NCBI GenBank assembly: GCA_011033025.1
Contig: WFMF01000070.1
Location: 558,001 to 622,000 of the forward strand
Direction: 5' to 3'
DNA from: Beroe forskalii
Taxonomy: Eukaryota; Ctenophora; Nuda; Beroida; Beroidae
Length of the DNA stretch: 64,000 nucleotides
Part shown: positions 11,785 to 23,611 of the stretch, in pieces
How positions within the stretch are numbered: the first letter of the stretch is position 1
Layout of the letters: each line of letters begins with the position of its first letter
Program-made: the position numbers and the translations under genes
The notes under the pieces: model-generated
Seen by the model: only the letters and a program-made list of their open reading frames with translations
The model's database searches: none
Told to the model about the DNA's origin: nothing

Positions 11785-12530
11785 GGTTAGGGTTTGGGTT
11801 GGGTTTGGGTTAGGGCCCATCCATGAACTATAAAGGACGTCCGCAAAATTTCGAGCATTTTAGACCCCTCCCTCCCCTTGTCCGCAAACGTCCGCATTTC
11901 AGAAACCCCTCCCTCCCCACAGGACGTCCGCACTTTTCTTAAAAATTTTTTGAGTCATCATTCTGGGCCCGAAATTTCACGATTTTCTTGTGAAATAACC
12001 GTCAAATCGACCATAACTTCCAAAAATTGCGGACGTCCGCATTTGACCAAACACCCCCTCCCCCTATGTCCACAAACGTCCGCATTGGGCAGACTCCCTC
12101 CTCCCCATTCATTGCGGACGTCCTTTATGGATGGCCCCTTAGGGTTTGGGTTAGGTTTTGGGTTGGGTTAGGGTTTGGGTTAGGGTTTTGGGTTAGGGTT
12201 TGGGTTAGGGTTTGGGATAGGGTTTTGGTTAGGGTTTGGGTTCAGTTAGGGTTTGGGTTAGGGTTTGGGTTAGGGTTTGGGTTAGGGTTTGGGTTAGGGT
12301 TTGGGTTAGGGTTTGGGTTAGGGTTTGGGTTAGGGTTTGGGTTAGGTTTGGGTTAGGGGTTTGGGTTAGGGTTAGGGTTTGGGTTAGGGGTTTGGGTTAG
12401 GTTTGGGTTTGGGTTTGGGTTAGGGTTTGGGTTAGGGTTTGGGTTAAGGTTAGGGTTTGGGTTAGGGTTAGGGGTTGGGTTCGGGTTTGGGTTTGCGTTT
12501 GGATTCGGGTTAGGGTTTGGGTTGGGGAAC
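11785..12530 (+). repeat. Telomere-like (GGGTTTGGGTTA)n tract, interrupted
   Basis: The dominant 12-bp unit is GGGTTTGGGTTA, with some GGGTTAGGGTTA, most regular at 12141-12480. A small TIR element splits the tract at 11813-12138. It lies between inverted GTTCGC blocks in the interior of the fold-back-like structure, so it is interstitial. The unit differs from canonical TTAGGG by alternating TTTGGG. Confidence 0.9.
11813..12138. mobile_element. 326-bp MITE with PIF/Harbinger-like TSD
   Basis: The ends are inverted: GGGCCCATCCATGAACTATA at the left, and the complement of the right end reads GGGGCCATCCATAAAGGACG, both followed by GACGTCCGCAA. The element is flanked by TTA at 11810-11812 and 12139-12141, a 3-bp target duplication of the TWA type used by PIF/Harbinger elements. 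The interior has further CCCCTCC and ACGTCCGCA motifs but no open frame. It is non-autonomous and inserted in the telomere-like tract. Family assignment rests on the TSD and TIRs only. Confidence 0.7.
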
Positions 12531-12614
12531 AATCGTTCGAGGTGAACTAGTTTGGCAGTTTGCAGCGGAATTGTTATAGTTGATGACAAACAAGTTCGCA
12601 GCATAAAATGAATA

Positions 12615-12945
12615 ATGAAGTTCGCCGCGAACTAGTTCGCCGCGAACTTAGAAAAAACTAGTTCTTGGCGAACTAGTTCGCGGCGAACTAGTCCGCCGCG
12701 AACTTGTTCGCCACGAACTAGTTCGCCGCGAACAATTGTTCGCCGGCGAACAATCGTTCGCCAACCAAAAATTTTAAGTTCCCTGCGAACTAGTTCGCGG
12801 CGAACTAGTTCGCCAGTTTGCGGCGAACTCCGCGCGGGTTCGCCTGAGTTCGCTCGAGTTCGCCCGGAGTTCGGCGAACGTCCGGCGAACTCTCGGCGAA
12901 CTTCAGCGGAGTTCGCCAAGGAAAAAAATTGGCGAACTGTCGACG
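12615..12945. repeat. GTTCGC/GCGAAC repeat, block 2 (inverted)
   Basis: This is an inverted counterpart of 11385-11755. The segment ending GGAGTTCGCCAAGGAAAAAA at about 12925 is the complement of the stretch near 11470, and the GGTTGGCGAACGATT segment is shared in inverse order. It connects directly to the inverted 30-bp array at 12946. Confidence 0.85.
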
Positions 12946-14780
12946 TACCTGTGTTCCATGATCTAATGATCCGATGTTCCCGATCTTCCGATGATCCGAC
13001 GTACTTGTGTTCCATGAACTAATGATCCGATGTTCCAGTGTTCTCGATCTAATGATCCGACGTACCTGTGTTCCATGATCTAATGATCCGATGTTCCAGT
13101 GTTCTCGATCTAATGATCCGACGTACCTGTGTTCCCGAATAATGATCCAATGATCCGTTCCATGATCTAATGATCCAGTGTTCTGTGTTCTGATCTAATG
13201 ATCCGATGTTCCGTGTCTAATGATCCGATGTTCCAGTGTTCCATGATCTAATGATTCGATGTTCCAGTGTTCCCCGATCTAATGATCCGATGTTCCAGTG
13301 TTCCCGATCTAATGATCCGATCGATCTAATGATCCGATGTTCCAGTGTTCCCGATCTAATGATCCGATGTTCCAGTGTTCCCGATCTAATGATCCGATAC
13401 CCGATGTTGTGTTCCCGATCTAATGATCCGATGTTCCAGTGTTCCCGATCTAATGATCCGATGTTCCCGATCTAATGATCCGATGTTCCAGTGTTCCCGA
13501 TCTAATGATCCGATGTTCCAGTGTTCCCGATCTAATGATCCGACGTACCTGTGTTCCATGATCTAATGATCCGATGTTCCAGTGTTCTCGATCTAATGAT
13601 CCGATGTTCCAGTGTTCCCGATCTAATGATCCGATGTTCCAGTGTTCCCGATCTAATGATCCGATGTTCCAGTGTTCCCGATCTAATGATCCGATGTACC
13701 TGTGTTCCATGATCTAATGATCCGATGTTCCAGTGTTCCGATGATCCGATGTTCCAGTGTTCCATGATCTAATGATCCGATGTTCCAGTGTTCGATCTAA
13801 TGATCCGATGTTCCAGTGTTCCCCGATCTAATGGTGTTCCAGTGTTCCCGATCTAATGATCCGATGTTCCAGTGTTCCCGATCTAATGATCCGATGTTCC
13901 AGTGTTCCCGATCTAATGATCCGATGTTCCAGTGTTCCCGATCTAATGATCCGATGTTCCAGTGTTCCACCGATCTAATGATCCGATGTTCCAGTGTTCC
14001 CGATCTAATGATCCGATGTTCCAGTGTTCCCGATCTAATGATCCGATGTTCCAGTGTTCCCGATCTAATGATCCGATGTTCCAGTGTTCCCCGATCTAAT
14101 GATCCGATGTTCCAGTGTTCCCCGATCTAATGATCCGATGTTCCAGTGTTCCCCGATCTAATGATCCGATGTTCCAGTGTTCCGATGATCTAATGATCCG
14201 ATGTTCCAGTGTTCCCGATCTAATGATCCGATGTTCCAGTGTTCCCGATCTAATGATCCGAGGTTCCAGTGTTCCCGATCTAATTATGATCTGATGTTCC
14301 AGTGTTCCCGATCTAATGATCCGATGTTCCAGTGTTCCCGATCTAATGATCCGATGTTCCAGTGTTCCTGATCTAATGATCCGATGTTCCAGTGTTCCCG
14401 ATCTAATGATCCGATGTTCCAGTGCTCCCGATCTAATGATCTGATGTTCCAGTGTTCTGATCTAATGATCTGATGTTCCAGTGTTCCTGATCCAATGATC
14501 CGATGTTCCAGTGTTCCTGATCTAATGATCCGTTCCAGTGTTCCCGATCTAATGATCCGATGTTCCAGTGTTCTGATCTAATGATCCGATGTTCCGATGT
14601 TCTGTGTTCTTGATCCAATGATCCGATGTGCCTGTCCCATGTTCCAGTGTTCTCGATCCGATGTACTTGTGTCCCTTGATCTATTGTACTGATGTTCCTG
14701 TGTTCTTGATCTAGTGATCCGATGTGCCTGTCCCATGTTCTAGTGTTCTCGATCCGATGTACTTTTGTCCCATGATCTTT
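12946..14780 (-). repeat. 30-bp tandem repeat, right arm
   Basis: The unit is the complement of the left-arm unit (GATCTAATGATCCGATGTTC, CAGTGTTCCC), very regular at 13800-14560. It is the longest block, with about 60 units by length. The end at 14600-14790 mirrors the left start at 3930-4090, including the rarer GTGCCTGTCCCATGTTC variants, which supports a true inverted-repeat relationship and not two independent expansions. Confidence 0.95.
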
Positions 14781-14847
14781 ACCTTTAACTGAGGAACTGA
14801 CGACCTACTCCGGCGACGTGCATACTGAAGCATAACTCAGCCAGAGT

Positions 14848-15041
14848 AAATGAGCCAGTAATAAAATTAGCTTTAGTACAATTTGATTCCATAGAAAGAG
14901 TCCAAGTACAAAAACAGTTAGCACCGTTTAAGCTACCTAAATTATTTAAATAGTTTTATGAATGAGGAGTTTAATTGTCAACTGTGTGATTTTCATAAAT
15001 AATTATCTATGGAAAATGTAAAAATTATAATTGTAAGCTGA
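14848..15041. other. AT-rich flank of the fold-back-like element
   Basis: Non-coding. It would be the 3' UTR of the minus-strand exon at 15042-15313. Confidence 0.35.
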
Positions 15042-15313
15042 TCAGTATAGTAAAAACATTTCTTTGAATTCAGTGTCCGAGCACATTCCAGCTGTCACTA
15101 TAGGGCGGCAAATATTTGCTTCTTCTTCAAATGCATGTGTTTTATAAACAGTCTTTTGTTGTGTCTGATGACTCGACTTCAGCTCTTCAATGCGGGTCTC
15201 GTTCAATCCTAGCGTAGATTGTGTTTGGGGCCCAGAAAGGGAGGACCGCTTCATCTTGAGAAATTTCATCGTGCACCTCACCAATTCCTGCCAGTTGGCG
15301 CTTGAAGAAATAC
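15042..15313 (-). CDS. Probable terminal coding exon, unrecognised gene
   Basis: On -, an acceptor (CTCGCTCGTATTTCAG) precedes a 272-base open stretch starting phase 2 with ISSSANWQELVRCTMKFLK. It runs through a hydrophilic Ser/Thr/Gln-rich segment (RIEELKSSHQTQQ) to SDTEFKEMFLLY and a TGA. The frame stays open further upstream, but that part reads as hydrophobic intron-like sequence, so I place the boundary at the acceptor. An internal GAATTG|GTGAGG could act as a donor, so the exon could be shorter. I do not recognise the family, and there is no sign of transposon origin. Confidence 0.4.
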
Positions 15314-16169
15314 CTGAAATACGAGCGAGATTTAGCATAAATCTCAGAAATAATACGATCATTGGTATATCATTATCATGGAGAAAGAATCGAGCGTTTG
15401 GTGATGAAAGATGAAACCTGAGTGACAACCAGTCAACCAGAAGCAGTGTAATTAGCGAAACCATAGCAAATCACATTTGAAACCAATAATTAGAAGAAGA
15501 AGAAGAAGAAGGAGAGCGAACATTCCAGACGAATACAAAATTATGGATTTCTGGATACCCGAGTTTAAGTGTACCCTCACATGTTGTTGTATAGTTGTAG
15601 AACCACTTCAGACTACACACTCAAACCCACGCACACACATACTCCCCTATAATATTTATATTTATATATGGTAGGTTATTATCCGCTCTAACAAGTCCTT
15701 AGTGAGCCGTTTACTCGGCCCCTTTGTGAGTCGTGTCCCCGTTCTCAACGTCTTTGAGATGTTAGCCTTGCTAAAGAGTGGACACCAGCTTCAGACCACC
15801 TGCTCCGATCATATTATGTTTTACACCGTGAAATATCCAGGGACACGCGGGCATAAATCGCTATTTCATATTATTCTATTGTAATTATGGGGCTAATTTT
15901 CTAAGATTTGCTATCAGATTATGAAATAGGTGTCCCCTCGAAGCTTTGAAGGGCTCATTTATCATTACTAACCTCACGGAAATGGCTCACAGAATCGATT
16001 TTCCGAGGAATAATTGCTAACGATAGCATTATGTATTGAATCTTTGAATGATCAGTAACTCATTTGTAGAATTATCACTGAGAGCTTTAATCCTGGACAG
16101 TCGTACAGCTATATAGAATGCATAGGTTTGAGGGGCCTGTATAGTTTCAACCTTCTAATAATTGAGATG
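15314..16169. other. Non-coding sequence with short microsatellites
   Basis: Contains an AGA-rich run near 15492 and a short AT run near 15655. No exon, RNA or repeat family is recognised. Homology to the second segmental copy begins at about 16170. Confidence 0.35.
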
Positions 16170-16370
16170 TGATTGCTGCTTTGTGTCCACGATAATGTCA
16201 ACTTAATTATCCATCATGGATCACTTTTTACAAAGCGATTTTTTAAAATAGTTATTCCAAACTTGGTGCTTTTGATGTTTTGTAAGTTTCGGTGAAGATC
16301 CCCCTGATTCCCTTAATTATTTAAATGCTTGTTTGATGGGGTGGTTAGACTTTTAAGGGAATGACCCTCC

Positions 16371-17030
16371 CCCCTTTCTCCCCTCCTCCCCCTTTTTCCC
16401 CCTCTTCCCCCCACCGTCCCCCTGGGGGACACCGGGCCAAAGGAAAGGTCGAGTGCCCCACCATCATCTGCAAGACACCAGGCTCAGAACGGGTCTCACG
16501 GAAGTAACGCCCCCATAAGGGAACAGCGCCGTGCAACCCTGACTGGTTCCATGGAAACCCGCCGCGGTGCATGGGGGAGAGATGGGGGGGAGGGGGGCCG
16601 GGCCACCGGAACCCGAGTATCGGCATGGGGTGGGCGTCCGGGGCGGCGCTAAAGCCTGCGCGGCGCCTTTTTTGGTCCCGGGGGGGAGAGAAGAAGGTGG
16701 GGGCGGCGCCAAAACGCGCGTACGATGCGGGAAAACAAGGCAGAACGGGGCGGCCTGAAAGGGGGGGAAGGAACGAAAAAACAGGGAATTGAAACGGGGG
16801 AAAAACAGGGAATGCCTACAAAAACAGGAACCCTAAAGAGGGAATGCCTGAAACGGGGAATGTCCGAGGGAAGGGAAAATGTCTGAATGTGGCGGGAGCC
16901 CCCGCTACCCCTCTAACCTCCTGCAGGTTCTGCAAGAAAAAAAGGGTTCGGGTTTTTAAATTGGGGTTGCTGAGTGAAGAGGACACTCATAGACGTGGAT
17001 TAGAGCGGGGGGCGGGGGGGATAGGGGACG
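16371..17030 (+). pseudogene. Degraded copy of the small membrane-protein gene
   Basis: Aligns to 31734-32519. The recognisable anchors are AACCCTGACTGGTTCCATGG, GAGTATCGGCATGGGGTGGG, GGAATGCCTGAAACGGGGAA and TTGCTGAGTGAAGAGGACA. Relative to the intact copy, G and C runs are lengthened (long G runs replace mixed G/A/T stretches), repeats are lost and the frame breaks many times. The mutations are biased to homopolymers, which looks more like poor consensus than ordinary decay. No functional protein can be read here. Confidence 0.8.
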
Positions 17031-17779
17031 CCACTTTTACCCCTTCCCACTCTTGTGTCGCGGGAAGTACGGAGTCAATATGCAGCCCCAGAGCGGGAGG
17101 GCGCGAGTTCAGGACAGTGCCAAGACGTATATTCATCTGTGGAATTATTTAATACATTGACGCGACAGCGATATTCAGAAACATCATCACCACATACAAG
17201 TCAGGAGTATAGTCCAAAGGATGATTAAAAAATACTGGCGAACATTTACGGCCGAAATTTTGATGTGATGGGGTGAATGATGAGATTGAATGGAAACAAA
17301 TCTAATGATTGAGAGTATTCTTAATTTAATGATTGAGATTATTCTAATTTTTGGTCATCATGACCAGCATGTGCATGAGACAGATATAGAAGTTATTCAA
17401 ATTTATACAGATCGTTATAGACCTGTGTTAGTGTGCGCAATGATTTTTAGATTTCAAATGTACTCCTGATGTGTACGTTAGATCAGAGATATTGCAGTGT
17501 TTATGATTCAATACGATTCTTTCTGGAGTCTATTTTACAGAGAAACCGTCATCTTGTAGTTGTTACAAAAAGGTATCATTGTCATCGTTCCCATGGATAT
17601 GTGAGTTGTAAATTCTCCAGTGACAATCTTTAGCTATGGTAGGTGATAGGAATGATAGGAATTTTTGAAAGCACTGGGACGTACTCCATTTGAAAGTGAT
17701 CCCCTACGCCTTGTTAAGGACCTTTTTTAACCCTCTATGATGAAGTGATCCCCTGGCCGCCCTTTGTTTAACTGCCTAC
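17031..17779. other. Non-coding, shared with copy 2
   Basis: Aligns with 32520-33040 and then jumps to 34350-34487. About 1.3 kb present in copy 2 are absent here at about 17553-17567. No gene. Confidence 0.6.
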
Positions 17780-17899
17780 CTCCATGATGTATGAAGTGAT
17801 CCCCGGGTCGCCTTGCTTCACCACGATGTCCTGGTCTTGGAACGTCACACTTCCAAAAAGCATCAGCCACTATCAAAGGCCTCCAGTTGTCTAGCGTCT
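17780..17899 (-). pseudogene. PRKAR1 CNB-B exon, damaged copy
   Basis: Copy of the exon at 34488-34609. The acceptor (CTCAG) and a donor-like GTAGG remain, but small indels (for example around 17850-17880) break the reading frame of the cyclic-nucleotide-binding segment. In copy 2 that segment reads [15 protein letters not shown]. At 120 bases it is shorter than the 122-base intact version. Confidence 0.8.
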
Positions 17900-18078
17900 C
17901 TGAGGGAAAACGGTAGATGGGGAAGGTGAAAGTAGCGTCTTTCTCTCTCTCTGAGAGAGACGATGCAAACTCGACCTCGGCTTGAACTCGATCGTTTACT
18001 GGTTAGAGTAGAAAAGTGAGATGTTAATCATGATAATGGGCACTTGAATCTCAATCTGTTCGACGAAGATGCGGAAAA

Positions 18079-21000
18079 ATAGTGCTAAGATAAGCAATCC
18101 TTACCGAGTATTGAAACATTCTTGAGGAATAGTGTTAAGATAAGCAATCCTTACCGAGTATTGAAACATTCTTGAGGAATAGTGCTAAGATAAGCAATCC
18201 TTACCGAGTATTGAAACATTCTTGAGGAATAGTGCTAAGATAAGCAATCCTTAATGAGTATTGGTATAGAAACATTCTTGATTTGAGGAATAGTGCTAAG
18301 ATAAGCAAATCCTTACCGAGTATTGAAACATTCTTGAGGAATAGTGCTAAGATAAGCAATCCCTTACCGAGTATTGAAACATTCTTGAGGAATAGTGCTA
18401 AGATAAGCAATCCTTAATTGAAACATTGAGTATTGAAACATTCTTGAGGAATAGTGCTAAGATAAGCAATCCTTACCGAGTATTGAAACATTCTTGAGGA
18501 ATAGTGCTAAGATAAGCAATCCTTACCGAGTATTGAAACATTCTTGAGGAATAGTGCTAAGATAAGCAATCCTTACCGAGTATTGGAAACATTCTTGAGG
18601 AATAGTGCTAAGATAAGCAATCTATTGAAACATTCTTGAGGAATAGTGCTAAGATAAGCAATCCTTACCGAGTATTGAAACATTCTTGAGGAATAGTGCT
18701 AAGATAAGCAATCCTTACCGAGTATTGAAACATTCTTGAGAATAGTGCTAAGATAAATCCTTACCGAGTATTGAAACATTCTTGAGGAATAGTGCTAAGA
18801 TAAGCAATCCTTACTTACCGAGTATTGAAACAATCCTTAGAATATTGGAAACATTCTTGAGGAATAGTGCTAAGAGGCAATCCTTACCGAGTATTGAAAC
18901 ATTCTTGAGGAATAGTGCTAAGATAAGCAATCCTACCGAGTATTGAAACATTCTTGAGGAATAGTGCTAAGATAAAATAAGTATTGAAATCATTAAACAG
19001 GAATAGTTGAAACATTCTTGAGAGATAGTTCTTTGAAATAGATAAGCAATCCTTACCGAGTATTGAAACATTCTTGAGGAATAGTGCTAAGATAAGCAAT
19101 CCTTACCGAGTATTGAAACATTCTTGATTGAAACATTCTTGAATAGTGCTAAGATAAGCAATCCTTACCGAGTATTGAAACATTCTTGAGGAATAGTGCT
19201 AAGATAAGCAATCCTTACCGAGTATTGAAACATTCTTGAGGAATAGTGCTAAGATAAGCAATCCTTACCATTCTTGAGGAGTATACGAAACATTCTTGAG
19301 GAATAGTGCTAAGATAAGCAATCCTTACTTTGAGTATTGCTAAGATAAGAAACATTCTTGAGGAATAGTAAACTAAGATAAGCAATCCTTACCGAGTATT
19401 GAAACATTCTTGAGGAATAGTGCTAAGATAAGCAATCCTTACCGAGTATTGAAACATTCTTGAGGAATAGTGCTAAGATAAGCAATCCTTACCGAGTATT
19501 GAAACATTCTTGAGGAATAGTGCTAAGATAAGCAATCCTTACCGAGTATTGAAACATTCTTGAGGAATAGTGCTAAGATAAGCAATCCTTACAGAGTATT
19601 GAAACATTCTTGAGGAATAGTGCTAAGATAAGCAATCCTTACCGAGTATTGAAACATTCTTGAGGAATAGTGCTAAGATAAGCAATCCTTACCGAGTATT
19701 GGAAACATTCTTGAGGAATAGTGCTAAGATAAGCAATCCTTGCCGAGTATTGAAACATTCTTGAGGAATATTCTTGAAACATTCTTAAGATAAGCAATCC
19801 TTACCGAGTATTGAAACATTCTTGAGGAATAGTATAAGATAAGCAATCCTTACCGAGTATTGAAACATTCTTGAGGAATAGTGCTAAGATAAGCAATCCT
19901 TACCGAGTATTGAAACATTCTTGAGTGAAGATAAGCAATAAGTGTCTAAGATAAGCAATCTTACCGAGTATTGAAACATTCTTGAGGAATAAATAAGAAT
20001 AGTGCTAAGATAAGCAATCCTTACCGAGTATTGAAACATTCTTGAGGAATAGTTAGTGCTAAGATAAGCAATCCTTACCAGTATTGAAACATTCTTGAGG
20101 AATAGTGCTAAGATAAGCAATCCTTACCGAGTATTGAAACATTCTTGAGGAATAGTGCTAAGATAAGCAATCCTTACCGAGTATTGAAACATTCTTGAGG
20201 AATAGTGCTAAGATAAGCAATCCTTACCGAGTATTGAAACATTCTTGAGGAATAGTGCTAAGATAAGCAATCCTTACCGAGTATTGAAACATTCTTGAGG
20301 AAGAGTGGGCAATCCTTACCGAGTATTGAAACATTCTTGAGGAATAGTGCTAAGATAAGCAATCCTTACCGAGTATTGAAACATTCTTGAGGAATAGTGC
20401 TAAGATAAGCAATCCTTACCGAGTATTGAAACATTCTTGAGGAATAGTGCTAAGATAAGCAATCCTTACCGAGTATTGAAACATTCTTGAGGAATAGTGC
20501 TAAGATAAGCAATAGTGCTAAGATAAGAGTATTGAAACATTCTTGAGGAATAGTGCTAAGATAAGCAATCCTTACCGAGTATTGAAACATTCTTGAGGAA
20601 TAGTGCTAAGATAAGCAATCCTTGAAACATTCTTGAGGAATAGTGCTAAGATAATTCTTTACCGAGTATTGAAACATTCTTGAGGAATAGTGCTAAGATA
20701 AGCAATCCTTACCGAGTATTGAAACATTCTTGAGGAATAGTGCTAAGATAAGCAATCCTTACCGAGTATTGAAACATTCTTGAGGAATAGTGCTAAGATA
20801 AGCAATCCTTACCGAGTATGAAACATTCTTGAGGAATAGTGCTAAGATAAGCAATCCTTACCGAGTATTGAAACATTCTTGAGGAATAGTGCTAAGATAA
20901 GCAATCCTTACCGAGTATTGAAACATTCTTGAGGAATAGTGCTAAGATAAGCAATCCTTACCGAGTATTGAAACATTCTTGAGGAATAGTGCTAAGATAA

Positions 21001-23467
21001 GCAATCCTTATTGAAACATTCTTGAGGAATAGTGCTAAGATAAGCAATCCTTACCGAGTATTGAAACATTCTTGAGGAATAGTGCTAAGATAAGCAATCC
21101 TTACCGAGTATTGAAACATTCTTGAGGAATAGTGCTAAGATAAGCAATCCTTACCGAGTATTGAAACATTCTTGAGGAATAGTGCTAAGATAAGCAATCC
21201 TTACCGAGTATTGAAACATTCTTGAGGAATAGTGCTAAGATAAGCAATCCTTACCGAGTATTGAAACATTCTTGAGGAATAGTGCTAAGATAAGCAATCC
21301 TTACGAAACATTCTTGAGGAATAGTGCTAAGATAAGCAATCCTTACCATTCCATTGAAACATTCTTGAGGAATAGTGCTAAGATAAGCAATCCTTACCGA
21401 GTATAGAAACATTCTTGAGGAATAGTGCTAAGATAAGCAATCCTTTACCGAGTATTGAAACATTCTTGAGGAATAGTGCTAAGATAAGCAATCCTTACCG
21501 AGTATTGAAACATTCTTGAGGAATAGTGCTAAGATAAGCAATCCTTACCGAGTATTGAAACATTCTTGAGGAATAGTGCTAAGATAAGCAATCCTTACCG
21601 AGTATTGAAATGCAAAACATTCATTCTTGAGGAATAGTGCTAAGATAAGCAATCCTTAAACATTCTTGAGTATTGAAACATTCTTGAGGAATAGTGCTAA
21701 GATAAGCAATCCTTACCGAGTATTGAAACATTCTTGAGGAATAGTGCTAAGATAAGCAATCCTTAGTGAAACTTCTTGAAATAGTGCTAAGATAAGCAAT
21801 CCTTACCGAGTATTGAAACATTCTTGAGGAATAGTGCTAAGATAAGCAATCCTTACCGGGTATTGAAACATTCTTGAGGAATAGTGCTAAGATAAGCAAT
21901 CCTTACCGAGTATTGAAACATTCTTGAGGAATAGTGCTAAGATAAGCAATCCTTACCGAGTATTGAAACATTCTTGAGGAATAGTGCTAAGATAAGCAAT
22001 CCTTACCGAGTATTGAAACATTCTTGAGGAATAGTGCTAAGATAAGCAATCCTTACCGAGTATTGAAACATTCTTGAGGAATAGTGCTAAGATAAGCAAT
22101 CCTTACCGAGTATTGAAACATTCTTGAGGAATAGTGCTAAGATAAGCAATCCTTACCGAGTATTGAAACATTCTTGAGGAATAGTGCTAAGATAAGCAAT
22201 CCTTACCGAGTATTGAAACATTCTTGAGGAATAGTGCTAAGATAAGCAATCCTTACCGAGTATTGAAACATTCTTGAGGAATAGTGCTAAGATAAGCAAT
22301 CCTTACCGAGTATTGAAACATTCTTGAGGAATAGTGCTAAGATAAGCAATCCTTACATTCTTGAGGAATAGTGCTAAGATAAGCAATCCTTACCATTCTT
22401 GAAAAATAAACATTCTTGAGGAATAGTGCTAAGATAAGCAATCCTTACCGAGTATTGAAACATTCTTGAGGAATAGTGCTAAGATAAGCAATCCTTACCG
22501 AGTATTGAAACATTCTTGAGGAATAGTGCTAAGATAAGCAATCCTTACCGAGTATTGAAACATTCTTGAGGAATAGTGCTAAGATAAGCAATCCTTACCG
22601 AGTATTGAAACATTCTTGAGGAATAGTGCTAAGATAAGCAATCCTTACCGAGTATTGAAACATTCTTGAGGAATAGTGCTAAGATAAGCAATCCTTACCG
22701 AGTATTGAAACATTCTTGAGGAATAGTGCTAAGATAAGCAATCCTTACCAGTATTGAAACATTCTTGAGGAATAGTGCTAAGATAAGCAATCCTTACCGA
22801 GTATTGAAACATTCTTGAGGAATAGTGCTAAGATAAGCAATCCTTACCGAGTATTGAAACATTCTTGAGGAATAGTGCTAAGATAAGCAATCCTTACCGA
22901 GTATTGAAACGACATTCTTCTTGAGGAATAGTGCTAAGATAAGCAATCCTTACCGAGGAATATAAGAAACAATCTTACCGAGGAAACATTCTTGAATAGT
23001 GCTAAGATAAGCAATCCTTACCGAGTATTGAAACATTCTTGAGGAATAGTGCTAAGATAAGCAATCCTTACCGAGTATTGAAACATTCTTGAGGAATAGT
23101 GCTAAGATAAGCAATCCTTACCGAGTATTGAAACATTCTTGAGGAATAGTGCTAAGATAAGCAATCCTTACCGAGTATTGAAACATTCTTGAGGAATAGT
23201 GCTAAGATAAGCAATCCTTACCAGTATTGAAACATTCTTGAGGAATAGTGCTAAGATAAGCAATCCTTACCGAGTATTGAAACATTCTTGAGGAATAGTG
23301 CTAAGATAAGCAATCCTTACATTCTTGAGAATAGAAACATTCATTCTTGAGGAATAGTGCTAAGATAAGCAATCCTTACCGAGTATAGAAACATTCTTGA
23401 GGAATAGTGCTAAGATAAGCAATCCTTACCAGTATAGAAACATTCTTGAGGAATAGTGCTAAGATAA
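18079..23467 (-). repeat. 50-bp satellite made of a PRKAR1 exon-intron junction
   Basis: The unit is 50 bp, with about 100 units by length plus some partial or rearranged ones. Read on -, each unit is TTCCTCAAGAATG + TTTCAATACTCG, identical to the last 25 bases of the PRKAR1 exon at 36250-36370, followed by GTAAGGATTGC + TTATCTTAGCACTA, the first 25 bases of the intron. Every unit therefore repeats the 5' splice site CTCG|GTAAGG. Open frames reading FLKNVSIL are the exon end read repeatedly and are not a separate gene. In this copy the body of the parent exon is missing, and the array meets unrelated sequence at 23467. Confidence 0.95.
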
Positions 23468-23611
23468 AAAATCATAAATCAGCTTCTGAAAGTCGTACAG
23501 AGTTCTTTTTAGCTCAAACGAAGTGCAATTGGCATGTTTATACACAATTGTTAAGCAAAATATTCCCTAACGTGCTCAGGAAAAAAAGATATGGGCCGAA
23601 ACAAGATGGAA
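23468..23611 (+). pseudogene. C-terminal half of an unrecognised ORF (copy 1)
   Basis: Corresponds to 37893-38041. It reads KNHKSASESRTEFFLAQTKC and continues to RYGPKQDGT then stop, with three amino-acid changes from copy 2. The N-terminal half is replaced by the 50-bp array. Function unknown. Confidence 0.35.

Larger units (their letters stand above)
3802..14847. mobile_element. Fold-back-like element with tandem-repeat inverted arms
   Basis: The ends are inverted copies of each other. ACTCTGGCTGAGTT at 3802-3815 matches the complement of 14834-14847. After a roughly 50-bp insertion in the left arm, homology resumes at about 3872 (TATGCTTCAGTATGCAC...) and runs through ACCTTTAACTGAGG into the 30-bp arrays. 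Inside, a 30-bp repeat is in + orientation on the left (3930-5060, 6960-7815) and in - orientation on the right (7816-8460, 12946-14780). Long inverted repeats built of short tandem units are the hallmark of fold-back elements (Drosophila FB, sea-urchin TU). No transposase was recognised, so mobility is an inference. A chromosomal palindrome arising by another route is the alternative. Confidence 0.6.

Noticed and set aside
12141..12530. Chromosome end (telomere)
   Set aside because: The tract is interstitial, has an irregular unit, and is followed by more than 50 kb of other sequence.
16345..16792. Proline- and glycine-rich ORFs on both strands
   Set aside because: Alternative-frame readings of the damaged membrane-protein gene copy with expanded G/C runs.
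18201..20120. ORFs repeating [11 protein letters not shown] as a repeat protein gene
   Set aside because: The peptide is the end of a PRKAR1 exon read through its own splice donor. The 50-bp unit shifts frame each time, so no continuous protein exists.
18079..23467. CRISPR-like direct-repeat array
   Set aside because: There are no unique spacers, since the whole 50-bp unit repeats. The context is eukaryotic with spliced exons and no cas genes.
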